Origin: Nitrosospira sp. NpAV
GTDB lineage: Bacteria; Pseudomonadota; Gammaproteobacteria; Burkholderiales; Nitrosomonadaceae
Length of the DNA stretch: 64,000 nt
NCBI RefSeq assembly: GCF_000832065.1
Contig: NZ_JXQM01000001.1
Span: 62,001 to 126,000 of the forward strand
Direction: 5' to 3'
Shown here piece after piece: positions 9,193 through 19,374 of this stretch. How positions within the stretch are numbered: position 1 is the first letter of the stretch; each line of letters opens with the position of its first letter. Under the pieces are notes generated by a model, which was given only the letters and a program-made list of their open reading frames with translations, was not told where the DNA came from and did not search any database. The position numbers were made by a program, and so were the translations under genes.

Positions 9193-9823
9193 TTGGATCG
9201 TAGCCGCCCGCCCGGGTCAATGCACGACGCAATTCATGCATGTGGCTGCGCAAGGTATCGCTGGTTCCCTGCGCATCGCCCCAGACCTCCGACTCCAACT
9301 CTCTCCGGCTGAATACGCGGCCGGGTTCGCCCATCATGAGCGCGAGCAAGCGGATACATTTTGGCGGCAGTTTGACGGCTGCACCGGCAAAACGGACCGA
9401 CAACGTTTTTGGATCGAACGATAGATCATCGCTTTCCAGTATACGGCTGGTAACTTTACCTCCGTGCCGTTTATGCATCGCGGCTAGACGCGCCTCGACC
9501 TCCTTCAGCGCGAATGGCTTCACCAGATAGTCGTCCGCTCCACAATCAAAACCTTTCAGCTTGTCCGCCAGTGTATCGCGCGCTGTCAGCATCAGCACAG
9601 GCGTGTCGAGATCCGCCTCTTGGCGAAGCTTTCGACACAGAGTAATGCCATCCATGCCGGGCAAGCCGAGGTCGAGCAAAATGCCGTCAAATCGCTGTGT
9701 AACCGCGAGATGCAGACCCGTGATGCCGTCCGCGGCGGCATCGACACTATGGCCGCGAGCTTCCAGAAAATCATAGAGATTGGTGGCAATCGCGGGATCG
9801 TCTTCAATAATAAGTATATGCAC
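9140..9823 (-). CDS. OmpR/PhoB-family response regulator
   Basis: An OmpR-type regulator of 227 residues: receiver domain (IIEDD near the start, phospho-acceptor Asp51 in LLDLGLPGMDG, conserved Lys in YLVKPF) and a C-terminal winged helix ending in ETVHGLGYRL. The GTG at 9823 is chosen because AGGA lies about 6 nt upstream and the receiver begins directly at VHILIIEDD; a longer frame from 9874 adds 17 unrelated residues. It overlaps the kinase gene, so the two are one transcription unit. Target genes are not evident, though the carbonic-anhydrase-like gene downstream is a candidate. Confidence 0.92.
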   Translation of the reverse strand: MHILIIEDDPAIATNLYDFLEARGHSVDAAADGITGLHLAVTQRFDGILLDLGLPGMDGITLCRKLRQEADLDTPVLMLTARDTLADKLKGFDCGADDYLVKPFALKEVEARLAAMHKRHGGKVTSRILESDDLSFDPKTLSVRFAGAAVKLPPKCIRLLALMMGEPGRVFSRRELESEVWGDAQGTSDTLRSHMHELRRALTRAGGYDPIETVHGLGYRLISRAGV

Positions 9824-10200
9824 GAAAGATCCTATCGAAAATATAAGATAACGAAGGTTCAACCGAACTGACAAACACTAGACCAGAAAACTGATACATC
9901 CTGCTTTCCCCAACCTCACAGGAAATTCTCCAATTTGCTGCGTGAACCACCGAGGGCTTATGGAACCAATCATCATGCCCACTTATTACAATTACGAAAT
10001 TCTAAGCAATATATTTTTGTAGTTTATACCCTTTTACTGGAAACCTGTCGGACTTAAAGAATACCGGCTGCAAAACTGACCGGCTCATATTCCACCCCTT
10101 TTTCGACCGACAGAGGGAGCAACAATTGGTTTTCGAAAATATCAAAATTTGTCCTGCTCGATTATTTTCCGCCCCGATCCGTTTCAGTCCTCATACTGTG
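9824..10200. other. intergenic stretch, no gene seen
   Basis: This is the 377 bp between the response regulator start and the hemE stop. I found no convincing coding frame, RNA or hairpin. The regulator promoter should lie near its right-hand neighbour but I could not assign clear -35/-10 boxes. Confidence 0.5.
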
Positions 10201-11268
10201 CTAGTGCTGACGATATCTCCGACTGATGCTGTGGACGGCTTCCACTAGCGTCAAGGCACTCTCCGGTGGCGTAAACTGGGAAATACCGTGCCCGAGATTG
10301 AATACGTGGCCGTCGCCGGCGCCATAGGCGGCGAGAATTTTTTCCACCTCGGCGGTAATGATTTCCGGCGTGGCAAACAAGACCGCGGGGTCGAGATTAC
10401 CTTGCAGCGCTACTTTATGACCAATGCGCCGGCGTGCTTCACCGATATCGACGGTCCAATCCAGACCCACCGCATCGCAACCACTATCGGCGATACTCTC
10501 TAGCCATAATCCGCCACCCTTGGTAAAAATAATGTTGGGAATGCGCACACCGTCGTGCTCGCGCTTGATTCCAGCCAATATCTGGCTCATATAACGCAAA
10601 GAAAATTCCTGATATGCGGCGTGCGACAATGCGCCACCCCAGGTATCAAAAATCATCACCGCCTGAGCGCCGGACTCGATCTGCGCATTCAGATAGGCGG
10701 TGACCGCCTGGGCGTTGATGTTGAGTATGTGATGCAGCAAATCCGGCCGCTGGTACAACATGGTCTTGATTTGCCGGAAATCAGTGCCGCCGCATCCCTC
10801 CACCATGTAGCAGGCGAGCGTAAAGGGACTGCCTGAAAAACCGATCAGCGGAACCTGGTTATCCAGCGTCCTGCGAATTTGTGAAACAGCATCCATCACG
10901 TAACGCAAATGCACCGCTGGCTCAGGTACCGTGAGCGCACGAATTTCCCATTCCTCGCGCAACGGACGCTCAAACTTGGGGCCCTCGCCTTCGGAGAAAT
11001 AGAGCCCCAGCCCCATTGCATCGGGAATAGTAAGAATGTCCGAGAATAATATCGCGGCATCCAGCGGAAATCGTGCCAAGGGTTGCATGGTGACTTCGGT
11101 GGCAAAATCGGGATTCTTGCACAGCGCAAGAAAATTACCGGCGCGGGCGCGGGTCTGGTTGTATTCAGCCAAATAACGGCCTGCCTGGCGCATCAGCCAC
11201 ACAGGTGTGTACTCGGTAGGTTGCCGCAGCAGGGCTCGTAGCAGGGTATCGTTTTTTAATTTTGTCAT
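10201..11268 (-). CDS. hemE: uroporphyrinogen decarboxylase
   Basis: A 355-residue cytoplasmic enzyme that removes the four acetate carboxyls of uroporphyrinogen III to give coproporphyrinogen III in haem synthesis. The family signatures are present near the N-terminus ([12 protein letters not shown], residues 22-33) and in the middle ([19 protein letters not shown]), and the length is the usual one. A recurring intergenic motif lies about 13 bp before its start. hemJ, a second haem gene, lies 2.5 kb upstream on the same strand. Confidence 0.97.
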   Translation of the reverse strand: MTKLKNDTLLRALLRQPTEYTPVWLMRQAGRYLAEYNQTRARAGNFLALCKNPDFATEVTMQPLARFPLDAAILFSDILTIPDAMGLGLYFSEGEGPKFERPLREEWEIRALTVPEPAVHLRYVMDAVSQIRRTLDNQVPLIGFSGSPFTLACYMVEGCGGTDFRQIKTMLYQRPDLLHHILNINAQAVTAYLNAQIESGAQAVMIFDTWGGALSHAAYQEFSLRYMSQILAGIKREHDGVRIPNIIFTKGGGLWLESIADSGCDAVGLDWTVDIGEARRRIGHKVALQGNLDPAVLFATPEIITAEVEKILAAYGAGDGHVFNLGHGISQFTPPESALTLVEAVHSISRRYRQH

Positions 11269-11280
11269 CGGAATCTATTT

Positions 11281-11303
11281 AACCTAAAACCGGTAGTTGG
11301 ACG
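11281..11303. repeat. short interspersed motif, copy upstream of hemE
   Basis: AACCTAAAACCGGTAGTTGG followed by ACG, 13 bp before the hemE start. One of the best copies of the motif. A weaker copy upstream of hemJ is at 14279-14302 (AACTTAAATTCAGCAGTTGA). Confidence 0.55.
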
Positions 11304-11551
11304 AACTGCAACTTCCAGTTCCCGATATTACCAGCGATTGGCCTTCGGGTACATTATCCCTGATGAGTATGATGGAAGAATCTCGGCCAGCAACCCGCCG
11401 GGCTTGAAGAAATGGAAGCAAAAGTGGCTGGGCCAGGATAGATTTGATGATTTTAAAGGCCAATGGTTATTCTGCTGGCGAAAAACGGCAAAACAGGATC
11501 GGCCCCGGAGACTTGCACAGGGCTTCTGCAGTGGGTTACCCTAAGTCCGGA

Positions 11552-12673
11552 CTAGGTCTCGTCGATAGCGAACAATCGCCGGTATTCCCTAATGGCATAA
11601 CGATCGGTCATACCTGCTATGTAGTCGGCAATAGCGTGGTGCTCATTCTGGGAATATTTAGCTTGATATTTGGGTGGGAGCAATCGGATATCGGAATGAA
11701 ATGCGTTAAACAACATTTCGATGGTATGACGCGCTTTTGTACTCATGCGCGCGACCTGGAAGTGCCGATAAAGGTTGTCGCGCAGGAACTTTTTCAATTC
11801 CTGCTGCTCCCGCTGAATTTTATTGCTGAAACCAATCAGCGCGGGTGCCATCCGCACTGCAGACAAATCATCCGGATGCGCATCGGCGATATTGATCGCG
11901 CTTTGCCTGATCAGATCCGCCACCAGCGTATTGATCATGCGCCGCACAGTTTCATGGATCAGCCGTCGCCCCGAGATTCCGGGATGCTGCTTTTTAGCCA
12001 ACATGAGGTGCCGGGAGAAAAGTTCGACCTCCTCAAGTTGCTTCTGCGTAATGAAACCTGAACGCAAGCCGTCGTCTACATCATGATTATTATAGGCAAT
12101 TTCATCGGCGAGATTGGCAAGCTGCGCTTCCAGCGATGGCCGCTGGTCCGTGAGAAAACGTTCGCCCACATCGCCCAGTCTTCGGGCATTTTTCCTGGCG
12201 CAATGCTTGAGTATGCCTTCACGCGTTTCAAAGCACAGATTCAAACCATCAAATGCCCCGTAGCGCTCTTCCAGCACATCCACCACTCGCAGGGATTGTA
12301 AATTGTGTTCGAAGCCGCCATAGTCTTTCATACAGGCATTCAATGCATCCTGCCCCGCATGTCCAAATGGAGTATGGCCCAAATCATGTGCCAGGGCGAT
12401 CGCCTCCACCAGGTCTTCATTAAGACGCAAGTTCCGGGCTACAGAGCGGCCGATTTGCGCCACTTCCAGACTGTGTGTCAGGCGCGTGCGGAAAAGATCG
12501 CCTTCATGATTAACAAAAACCTGGGTCTTGTATTCAAGTCGGCGAAACGCCGTAGAATGAATGATGCGATCACGATCACGCTGAAATTCCGTGCGGCCGG
12601 GTGACGACTCCTCGCCGATACGGCGGCCGCGCGAGTTTATCGGAGATACCGCGTAAGGTGCCAATTCATGCAT
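11552..12673 (-). CDS. dgt: deoxyguanosinetriphosphate triphosphohydrolase-like protein
   Basis: An HD-domain dNTP triphosphohydrolase, which splits dNTP to deoxynucleoside and triphosphate. Metal-binding motifs are visible: [13 protein letters not shown] (His) and [15 protein letters not shown] (His-Asp), and the N-terminal [24 protein letters not shown] region is typical. The start [10 protein letters not shown] at 12673 gives 373 residues and overlaps the aroB stop by 8 bp. A longer frame to 12763 would run deep into aroB. The short overlap indicates co-translation with aroB, a common gene pair in betaproteobacteria. Confidence 0.92.
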   Translation of the reverse strand: MHELAPYAVSPINSRGRRIGEESSPGRTEFQRDRDRIIHSTAFRRLEYKTQVFVNHEGDLFRTRLTHSLEVAQIGRSVARNLRLNEDLVEAIALAHDLGHTPFGHAGQDALNACMKDYGGFEHNLQSLRVVDVLEERYGAFDGLNLCFETREGILKHCARKNARRLGDVGERFLTDQRPSLEAQLANLADEIAYNNHDVDDGLRSGFITQKQLEEVELFSRHLMLAKKQHPGISGRRLIHETVRRMINTLVADLIRQSAINIADAHPDDLSAVRMAPALIGFSNKIQREQQELKKFLRDNLYRHFQVARMSTKARHTIEMLFNAFHSDIRLLPPKYQAKYSQNEHHAIADYIAGMTDRYAIREYRRLFAIDET

Positions 12674-13766
12674 TAGCGGTACATTCCTGGAGCATTTCTG
12701 TGAGAATTCCCGCAGGCACATCGGAATGGACGGCGGCTTCACCAATTCGGTGAAGCAGAACAAAACGCATTTTCCCCCCTGCCACTTTCTTGTCCAGCCC
12801 CATCAAATGCAGGTATTTCTCCGGACCCAGGTCGGGAGCGGCGACAGGAAGTCCAGCTTGTACATAGATGTTGCGGATACGTTCCACGTCGGTCTGGGTG
12901 ATCATATCCATGCGCCGTGACAATTCCGCCGCCAGTACCGTACCCGCAGCGACAGCTTCGCCATGCAGCCACGTGCCATAACCCAGCGCGTTTTCAATGG
13001 CATGACCGAAGGTATGCCCCAAGTTGAGCAATGCGCGCATACCGCTCTCATGCTCATCGGCCTCGACAACTTCGGCTTTGTTCATGCAACTACGGTGAAT
13101 GGCCTCGATCAGTACCTCAGGATCACGTGCCAGAAGCTTTATCATATTCCGCTCGATCCACACGAGAAAAGCAGGATCCCGGATCAGGCCATATTTGATG
13201 ACTTCAGCAATACCTGCACGTAATTCTCTTTCGGGCAAGGTTTCCAGTGTGGTGCTGTCAGCCACCACCACCCGGGGTTGGTAAAATGCACCAATCATGT
13301 TCTTGCCAAGCGGATGGTTAATACCTGTCTTGCCACCCACCGAAGAGTCAACCTGCGCCAGCAATGTGGTCGGAAATTGAATAAACGGCACGCCACGCAA
13401 ATAGGTGGCGGCGGCGAAGCCAGCCAGATCGCCGACCACGCCTCCGCCAAGCGCGATAACCGGAGTGCCGCGTTCACAGCGTTTTGTTAGCAGCGAATCA
13501 AAAATCAGATTGAGCGTTTGCCAATTCTTGTGCTCTTCCCCGTCAGGAAGGATGATGGGAACCGATGCCGCACCCTGGTCTTCCAACGCGCTGCGCAGCC
13601 TTTCCAGATAAAGTGGCGCCACCGTGGTATTGGTCACGATTGCCACCCGTTTCTGTGGCATATGGCTCAGAATAAGTTCAGTCTGGCCCAAAATGCCGCT
13701 ACCGATATGTATTGGATAACTGCGCGCGCTCGGTGTCGCGGCAAGATCAACCATAATGGTTTTCAT
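12666..13766 (-). CDS. aroB: 3-dehydroquinate synthase
   Basis: A 366-residue NAD- and metal-dependent enzyme converting DAHP to 3-dehydroquinate, second step of the shikimate pathway. It shows the nucleotide-binding stretch [19 protein letters not shown], the substrate segment [13 protein letters not shown], and the metal-ligand motif [12 protein letters not shown]. The usual partner aroK is not upstream here; hemJ lies beyond an 88-bp gap instead. It overlaps dgt at its 3' end. Confidence 0.97.
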   Translation of the reverse strand: MKTIMVDLAATPSARSYPIHIGSGILGQTELILSHMPQKRVAIVTNTTVAPLYLERLRSALEDQGAASVPIILPDGEEHKNWQTLNLIFDSLLTKRCERGTPVIALGGGVVGDLAGFAAATYLRGVPFIQFPTTLLAQVDSSVGGKTGINHPLGKNMIGAFYQPRVVVADSTTLETLPERELRAGIAEVIKYGLIRDPAFLVWIERNMIKLLARDPEVLIEAIHRSCMNKAEVVEADEHESGMRALLNLGHTFGHAIENALGYGTWLHGEAVAAGTVLAAELSRRMDMITQTDVERIRNIYVQAGLPVAAPDLGPEKYLHLMGLDKKVAGGKMRFVLLHRIGEAAVHSDVPAGILTEMLQECTANA

Positions 13767-13854
13767 GGATTAGGGGATTTCAAAGACATTGATGGGTTCC
13801 GAAGGTGTTGCATCTGGAGAACTATGTAAAAAGATGGTGAGGAGAGGGTAACTC

Positions 13855-14268
13855 TTAAAATGGTTTCACCACCACCAGTATCACCACCGCAAACAGAATT
13901 ACCACCGGAATTTCATTAAACCAGCGGTAATAAATATGGCTGTGACGGTTCCGATCATACTTGAAATCGGCAAGCAGCCTGCCGCAATGGAGGTGATATC
14001 CAACCAGTCCGATCACCAATGCAAGCTTGGCATGCAACCATCCGCCGGAAATACCATAACCCAGCCAAAGCCACAGGCCAAAAAGAATCGTCAATACCGC
14101 ACCGGGAGTCATGATGCCATAATAAAGCTTGCGTTCCATCACCTTGAAACGGGCAATGCCGGACGCGTCATCGCTCATCGCATGATAGACAAACAGGCGC
14201 GGCAAATAAAACAACCCGGCAAACCAGGTCACCATGAAAATGATATGTAGCGATTTTATCCAGAGCAT
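13855..14268 (-). CDS. hemJ: protoporphyrinogen oxidase HemJ (UPF0093)
   Basis: A 137-residue integral membrane protein with about four helices, beginning MLWIKSLHIIFMVTWFAGLFYLPRLFVYH, which contains the conserved N-terminal His and the Arg/Tyr-rich end of helix 1 typical of HemJ. The family oxidises protoporphyrinogen IX to protoporphyrin IX. The length matches the family and the C-terminus ends in a hydrophobic helix. A degenerate copy of the window's short interspersed motif lies about 10 bp upstream of its start. Confidence 0.9.
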   Translation of the reverse strand: MLWIKSLHIIFMVTWFAGLFYLPRLFVYHAMSDDASGIARFKVMERKLYYGIMTPGAVLTILFGLWLWLGYGISGGWLHAKLALVIGLVGYHLHCGRLLADFKYDRNRHSHIYYRWFNEIPVVILFAVVILVVVKPF

Positions 14269-14551
14269 TTGATTTCTTTAACTTAAATTCAGCAGTTGAT
14301 CGCTCGTCTTCAGTTCACTGGTCGATTGCATGCCCATGATCCACGCAATAGCTTTTCGCCTTACTTGATTTTACCCTTGGCGAGTTCACATGAGACCGAC
14401 CGCCGGAGGATAACAGTATAGTCCTCAGCACCATCGGATGAATTAGATGTCCCTCGGAAATAGTTGTACTCAAACCCCTCCGAAGCAAGGAACAAGTTCC
14501 TGGGATATAGGTCGAATTATAACTGACTGACGGTAGGCGATATGCCTTGCG

Positions 14552-14908
14552 ATGACGATGAAACTCAGACTTGAACGAGTATACGAGCTACCCGCGCACC
14601 CAGACGGGCTGCGCATCCTCGTCGACCGCCTGTGGCCACGCGGTCTTTCGAAGGCTAAGGCCAGGATCGATTTCTGGGCCAAGGAAGTAGCGCCCTCGAC
14701 CGAGTTGCGCGACTGGTATCAACATGAGGTGAAGAAGTGGCCCGAATTCCGGCGCAGATACCGGGATGAGCTTAAACACAATGATGCGGCCGTAAAGGAG
14801 CTCATCGCAAAACTTGGAAACGGAAACGGCACGCTTCTTTTTGGCTCCAAGGAGCTCCACCACAATAACGCCGTCGTGTTGAAGGAGTACCTGGAAACAT
14901 TGCGGTAA
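14552..14908 (+). CDS. DUF488 family protein (YeaO-like)
   Basis: A 118-residue soluble protein with the YeaO/DUF488 pattern: a VYELP start, then ILVDRLWPRGLSK, IDFWAKEVAPS, and RDWYxHxxxKWxEFxxRY. The C-terminus GTLLFGSKELHHNNAVVLKEYL is also typical. Its biochemical role is not established. It stands alone, convergent with the SUF operon, whose last gene ends 46 bp away. A second ATG two codons in is equally possible as start. Confidence 0.85.
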   Translation: MTMKLRLERVYELPAHPDGLRILVDRLWPRGLSKAKARIDFWAKEVAPSTELRDWYQHEVKKWPEFRRRYRDELKHNDAAVKELIAKLGNGNGTLLFGSKELHHNNAVVLKEYLETLR

Positions 14909-14954
14909 ACCGCTTTCCTTACTTTTTTATGGCCGCTTACCGCCGGATACGCTG

Positions 14955-15515
14955 CTAAATCGCGACTACTTCCAAATCAGGCTCTATCGACCTCAACATA
15001 TTCTGGATGCCTCTGAGCGTGCCCGAAATTGAGCTCGGGCAAGTGCCGCATGCGCCCTGGTAGTGTACGCTGAGTTTATTGCCGTCGAGGCCGAGCACAT
15101 GAAGATCGCCGCCGTCGTTTTGCAAGTAGGGTCGTATCTCTTCATCGAGCAGCGTATTGATCGTTTCAAGACGCTGCTGGTCCTCGGGACTCAAACCGGC
15201 AATGGCGCTGGTTGCCGCCGCAACAGTAGCGGCTGATTGCGAAGTTGCCGCGGGCGCGGCACGGATCGGATCGGCGACTTCGCGCGCCAGATCCTGCCAA
15301 TCGGCACCACCATCCTGCGTAATCGTGATCCAGCGATCGACATAAAATACATTGGTCACATGATCGATATCGAACAGCGCGGCGGCGAGAGGATCGTCCT
15401 TCGCCTGCTCGGCATTGTCGTATGAGTGCGTCACGCCCCAGGTCAATGGCTCCTTTAGAATGAATTTCAACGCATTCCGGTTTGGCGTACCCTCTATTTC
15501 AGATATCTTTGGCAT
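14955..15515 (-). CDS. nfu: Nfu-type iron-sulfur scaffold/carrier
   Basis: A 186-residue two-domain protein: an N-terminal Nfu_N domain (residues 1-90), an Ala/Thr-rich linker of about 20 residues, and a C-terminal NifU-like domain with LLDEEIRPYLQNDGGDLHV and the cluster-binding CxxC in GACGTCPSS. Nfu proteins carry 4Fe-4S clusters from scaffold to target enzymes. It lies 12 bp after sufU as the last gene of the SUF operon, which fits a late delivery role. Confidence 0.92.
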   Translation of the reverse strand: MPKISEIEGTPNRNALKFILKEPLTWGVTHSYDNAEQAKDDPLAAALFDIDHVTNVFYVDRWITITQDGGADWQDLAREVADPIRAAPAATSQSAATVAAATSAIAGLSPEDQQRLETINTLLDEEIRPYLQNDGGDLHVLGLDGNKLSVHYQGACGTCPSSISGTLRGIQNMLRSIEPDLEVVAI

Positions 15516-15527
15516 GTTCCTCTCCCA

Positions 15528-16010
15528 TTAGGCGTCGCCGATCGCGGCATGCATCGGATCCTCTTCAGCCTCAGTCGATGTAGTGGTGACGGAGTTGAGC
15601 GCCGCCTGCAATGTATGCCACGGCAGAATTGCGCATTTGACACGTGTCGGAAGATCGCGCACTCCCGCAAAGACGGTAAGCCGCCCGAGGTGATGACCAC
15701 CCTCAAGGTCCAGCTTGCCGATTGCCATATCACGAAATTCCTGAATCAATGTCTCAGCATCCGCCCGTGTCTTGCCTTTTACGACGGTGGTCATCATTGA
15801 GGCCGATGCCTTGCAAATCGCGCATGACTCACCATGGAAAGCAATACGATCGATGCGCTCACCGTCAAGATTGAGTGCAATATCAAGATGATCACCGCAC
15901 AGCGGATTATGACCGACGGCATGATGACTTGCGTGATCGAGCGTACCGTAATTGCGCGGCTTCTTGTTGTGGTCGAGAATAACTTCTTGATAAAGTGATT
16001 TCGTGTTCAT
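15528..16010 (-). CDS. sufU: SufU/IscU-like sulfur transfer protein
   Basis: A 160-residue SufU-type protein from the ATG at 16010, which overlaps the sufS stop by one base (TAATG); the longer frame extends into sufS and is rejected. The three conserved cysteines are seen in NPLCGDHLD, GESCAICKAS and VKCAILPWHTL, with Asp two residues after the first, as in zinc-binding SufU. SufU accepts persulfide sulfur from SufS. The SufU rather than SufE partner beside SufS is the arrangement of the Gram-positive-type system, also found in many betaproteobacteria. Confidence 0.92.
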   Translation of the reverse strand: MNTKSLYQEVILDHNKKPRNYGTLDHASHHAVGHNPLCGDHLDIALNLDGERIDRIAFHGESCAICKASASMMTTVVKGKTRADAETLIQEFRDMAIGKLDLEGGHHLGRLTVFAGVRDLPTRVKCAILPWHTLQAALNSVTTTSTEAEEDPMHAAIGDA

Positions 16011-17269
16011 TACGTAAAAATCTTCTGTACGGTGCGAAGACTCGCGATAAATGTGTCCACCTCGGCCAGTGTGTTGTAAAAGGCAAAAGAAGCGCGTGTC
16101 GTGGCCGGCACCTTGAGGCGCAGCATCACCGGCTGCACGCAATGGTGGCCCGTACGCACTGCGACTCCATCCTGATTAAGGAGCGTACCGATATCATGCG
16201 GATGCACACCCTTGACTTCAAATGAGAGCACTGCGGTTTTCATTGCGGCAGTGCCAATAATACGTACCCCCGGCACACGGCTTATCTGTTCAGTCGCATA
16301 GATAAGCAGGTCAAGTTCCTGCGAAGCAATAGCATCCATGCCGATTGACAATAAATAATCAACCGCCGCACCCAGTCCGATCGCGGATGCAATCGGGGGC
16401 GTACCCGCCTCAAACTTGTGCGGGATGGTATTGTAGGTGGTTTTTTCGAACGTCACCGATAAAATCATATCGCCGCCGCCCTTGAATGGCTGCATGCGCT
16501 CAAGCAACTCAGCCTTACCGTAAAGAATGCCGATACCCGTCGGACCGCACATCTTATGACCTGAAAACGCATAGAAATCGCAGTCGAGGTCCTGCACATC
16601 GACTTTCATGTGCGGCACCGCCTGCGCCCCGTCGACCAGTACCGGTACCCCACGCGCATGCGCGAACGCGATCATGGATTTGACGGGATTGATCGTACCC
16701 AGCGCGTTCGACACGTGCATCACGCCGACGAATTTCGTGCGCTCGTTAAAAAGCTTCTCGTACTCGTCAATGATAAGCTCACCTGCATCGGTGATGGGCA
16801 CAACACGGATTTTTGCCCCCTTCTCTTCCGCCAGCATCTGCCAGGGAACGATATTCGAATGGTGCTCCAACGTGGTCAAAATGATTTCGTCGCCGGCCCC
16901 GATGAATTTGCGGCCGTAGCCGTGCATCACCAGGTTGATCGCATCCGTGGTGCCACTGGTGAAGATGACTTCCCGGTCTTCGCGGGCGTTAATAAAGCGC
17001 TGTAGCTTGCGGCGTGATTCCTCATATTCCGCGGTTGCCGTTTCTGACAGGTAATGCACTCCACGATTGATGTTGGCGTGTTGCGTGGTCTGATAACGCA
17101 CCAGACGGTCGATGACCGGCTGCGGCATCTGGCTGGATGCCGCGTTGTCGAAATAGACCAGAGGTTTGCCGTCGACCTGAAGCTTCAGAATCGGAAAGTC
17201 AGCGCGAATTTTTTCGATATCAAGCATCGAGGCAAATTGTGATTCCAAAGCGGATTCGATAAGCTGCAT
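16010..17269 (-). CDS. sufS: cysteine desulfurase SufS
   Basis: A PLP-dependent group II cysteine desulfurase of 419 residues that provides persulfide sulfur for Fe-S assembly. The PLP lysine lies in FSGHKMCGPTGIG and the catalytic Cys in RTGHHCVQPVM. The N-terminus IRADFPILKLQVDGKPLVYFDNAASSQ is typical. The start at 17269 follows the sufD stop by 3 bp; an internal Met at residue 15 is an alternative. It is translated between sufD and sufU. Confidence 0.96.
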   Translation of the reverse strand: MQLIESALESQFASMLDIEKIRADFPILKLQVDGKPLVYFDNAASSQMPQPVIDRLVRYQTTQHANINRGVHYLSETATAEYEESRRKLQRFINAREDREVIFTSGTTDAINLVMHGYGRKFIGAGDEIILTTLEHHSNIVPWQMLAEEKGAKIRVVPITDAGELIIDEYEKLFNERTKFVGVMHVSNALGTINPVKSMIAFAHARGVPVLVDGAQAVPHMKVDVQDLDCDFYAFSGHKMCGPTGIGILYGKAELLERMQPFKGGGDMILSVTFEKTTYNTIPHKFEAGTPPIASAIGLGAAVDYLLSIGMDAIASQELDLLIYATEQISRVPGVRIIGTAAMKTAVLSFEVKGVHPHDIGTLLNQDGVAVRTGHHCVQPVMLRLKVPATTRASFAFYNTLAEVDTFIASLRTVQKIFT

Positions 17270-17272
17270 AAT

Positions 17273-18589
17273 TCAGTTTCTCTGAGTTTGCTCGAGCACC
17301 GTCTGCTCAAGCCGGTGTTTCAGCGACGCAATCGATATGCGATCGATGATTTCGGCGCCAAACGCATATGTCAGCAAGTTGCGTGCCGTGATCTCGGAGA
17401 GCCCGCGGCTCTTGAGATAAAATACTTCCTCATTATCGAGTTGACCAACAGTTGCCCCGTGCGCGCACTTTACGTCATCCGCAAAAATTTCCAGCTGCGG
17501 CTTGGTATCCACGCGCGCTTTCGCATTCAGCAACAGGTTACGGCTCGACTGCGAGGAATCGGTACGCTGCGCATCCGGACGAACCACGATTTTACCGTTG
17601 AATACTGCATGCGCGGCACCATCCACGATGCATTTATGTGACTGGGTACTCGTACCATGAGGTTTCGCATGGTCGATGCAGGTATGCGTATCGGCAAGCT
17701 GCCGTCCGGTGATCAACGCCAGCCCGTCAATGGCGCACTCCGCTCCTTCGGCCGCAAGCAGCGTGTTCAGGTTGTAGCGCGAGATGCGTGCGCCAAGCGC
17801 GACACTGACTGATCGATAGCGGCTTGCATGCGCGAGAGACACCGCGCAATTCGCAATATGAAATGCCTCGTTACTGTCGCGCTGAACCCGGATATGGTCA
17901 ACCTGGGCATTATCGGCAAGCGCGATCTCGGTCACCGCATTAGTTACGTAAGCATCTTCCTGTAAGGAAACATAGTCCTCGACGATCGTTACCGCGCTAC
18001 CGGATTCGGCTATCAACAGGCAGCGCGGATGACTTGCCACCTCTTTTTGCGTCGCGATAAACAAAAGATGCACCGGTTTTTCGACCACTACGCTGCGAGG
18101 TACGAGAATCAGCGCTCCATCATGCAGGAATGCGGTATTGAGCGCGGCAAACACGTTGTCCTGAAACCCGGCGTAGCGGCCAAGATGCGGCTCTATCGCC
18201 GCTGCATGTGCCGCCACTGCCTCCGATAGATTCGTAACGACCAAGCCCACGTCCTTGGTGCCATGTGGCTGTCCTGACAACTGAGGCGCATATACGCCAT
18301 CGACGAACACAAGCCGGATAGCCGCTTCCTCGAGATAAAATTTTTCGGCGTCGGCGATGCTCAACGACGATTCGGCACGCACCGGTTGGAACGACAGGTT
18401 GGACAGCGGCGAAATATCGGTAAAACGCCATTCCTCATCGCGCGTAGTGGGTACTTTCAGTGTACTGGCACGCTCGACGGCATCGGCCCGTAACTGATTA
18501 AGCCATGCCAGCGGGCTTGATGGCAATTGCGGCTGCCCTTGAAGCAGGCTTTCAAGATAGCTGCTACCGGTAACCATGCTCAGGCTCAT
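17273..18589 (-). CDS. sufD: Fe-S assembly protein SufD
   Basis: SufD, 438 residues from the ATG at 18589, which overlaps the sufC stop by 4 bp (ATGA). It is a component of the SufBC2D scaffold complex in the cytoplasm. The right-handed beta-helix core is recognisable from the C-terminal segment with KPQLEIFADDVKCAHGATVG, QLDNEEVFYLKSRGL and the following helical tail. The N-terminal region WRFTDISPL is also family-like. A longer frame to 18625 is possible but not needed. Confidence 0.95.
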   Translation of the reverse strand: MSLSMVTGSSYLESLLQGQPQLPSSPLAWLNQLRADAVERASTLKVPTTRDEEWRFTDISPLSNLSFQPVRAESSLSIADAEKFYLEEAAIRLVFVDGVYAPQLSGQPHGTKDVGLVVTNLSEAVAAHAAAIEPHLGRYAGFQDNVFAALNTAFLHDGALILVPRSVVVEKPVHLLFIATQKEVASHPRCLLIAESGSAVTIVEDYVSLQEDAYVTNAVTEIALADNAQVDHIRVQRDSNEAFHIANCAVSLAHASRYRSVSVALGARISRYNLNTLLAAEGAECAIDGLALITGRQLADTHTCIDHAKPHGTSTQSHKCIVDGAAHAVFNGKIVVRPDAQRTDSSQSSRNLLLNAKARVDTKPQLEIFADDVKCAHGATVGQLDNEEVFYLKSRGLSEITARNLLTYAFGAEIIDRISIASLKHRLEQTVLEQTQRN

Positions 18590-19374
18590 ACTCTGGCCGC
18601 GGTACGTTGCTCGACGCTGACCCAATCGTAACCACGCGTCTCGAGTTCCAGCGCAAGCTCTTTTCCACCCGTCTTGATGATACGGCCCGACTCCATCACG
18701 TGCACGTAGTCCGGCACGATATAGTTGAGCAGACGCTGATAATGCGTCACCAATATGGTTGCATTGTCCTTGTTCGTAAGCTGATTCACGCCATTGGTAA
18801 CGCTCTTGAGCGCATCGATATCAAGGCCGGAGTCCGTCTCGTCGAGAATCGCCAGGCGGGGTTCAAGTAGCGCCATCTGTAATATCTCGTTTCTTTTCTT
18901 TTCTCCGCCGGAGAAACCTTCATTGACGCCACGATCGAGAAAATCCGGGTTCATTTCAAGCAACTTCATTTTCTCACGCACAAAATCCTCGAATTCGAGT
19001 GGATCAAGCTCCTCCTTGCCACGTTGCGCTTGCACGGTATTGTAAGCAAGGCGCAGAAAATGGCTGTTGGCAACGCCGGGTATCTCGATCGGGTACTGGA
19101 AGGCAAGGAATAAACCGGCACGCGCGCGTTCCTCAGGTTCGAGGTCGAACAAATTGCCACCTTCAAACGTCACCGAACCCCCGGTGACTTTATAAGCGTT
19201 ATGACCGGCAAGCACCTTTGCCAAGGTGCTTTTACCTGAGCCATTCGTTCCCATGATTGCGTGGATTTCACCACTTCTAACCGTCAGATCAATGCCTTTG
19301 AGGATCTCGATGCCATTGACGGTCGCCCGCAATCCGCGTACCTCAAGCAGCGTTTTGCTGTCCTGATAAATCAT
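18586..19374 (-). CDS. sufC: Fe-S assembly ATPase SufC
   Basis: An ABC-type ATPase of 262 residues that drives conformational change of the SufBCD scaffold. Walker [10 protein letters not shown] (residues 42-50), signature [14 protein letters not shown], Walker [17 protein letters not shown] and the His switch in VTHYQRLL are all present. It overlaps sufB by 4 bp (ATGA) at its start and sufD by 4 bp at its end, a tightly coupled arrangement. Confidence 0.97.
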   Translation of the reverse strand: MIYQDSKTLLEVRGLRATVNGIEILKGIDLTVRSGEIHAIMGTNGSGKSTLAKVLAGHNAYKVTGGSVTFEGGNLFDLEPEERARAGLFLAFQYPIEIPGVANSHFLRLAYNTVQAQRGKEELDPLEFEDFVREKMKLLEMNPDFLDRGVNEGFSGGEKKRNEILQMALLEPRLAILDETDSGLDIDALKSVTNGVNQLTNKDNATILVTHYQRLLNYIVPDYVHVMESGRIIKTGGKELALELETRGYDWVSVEQRTAARV

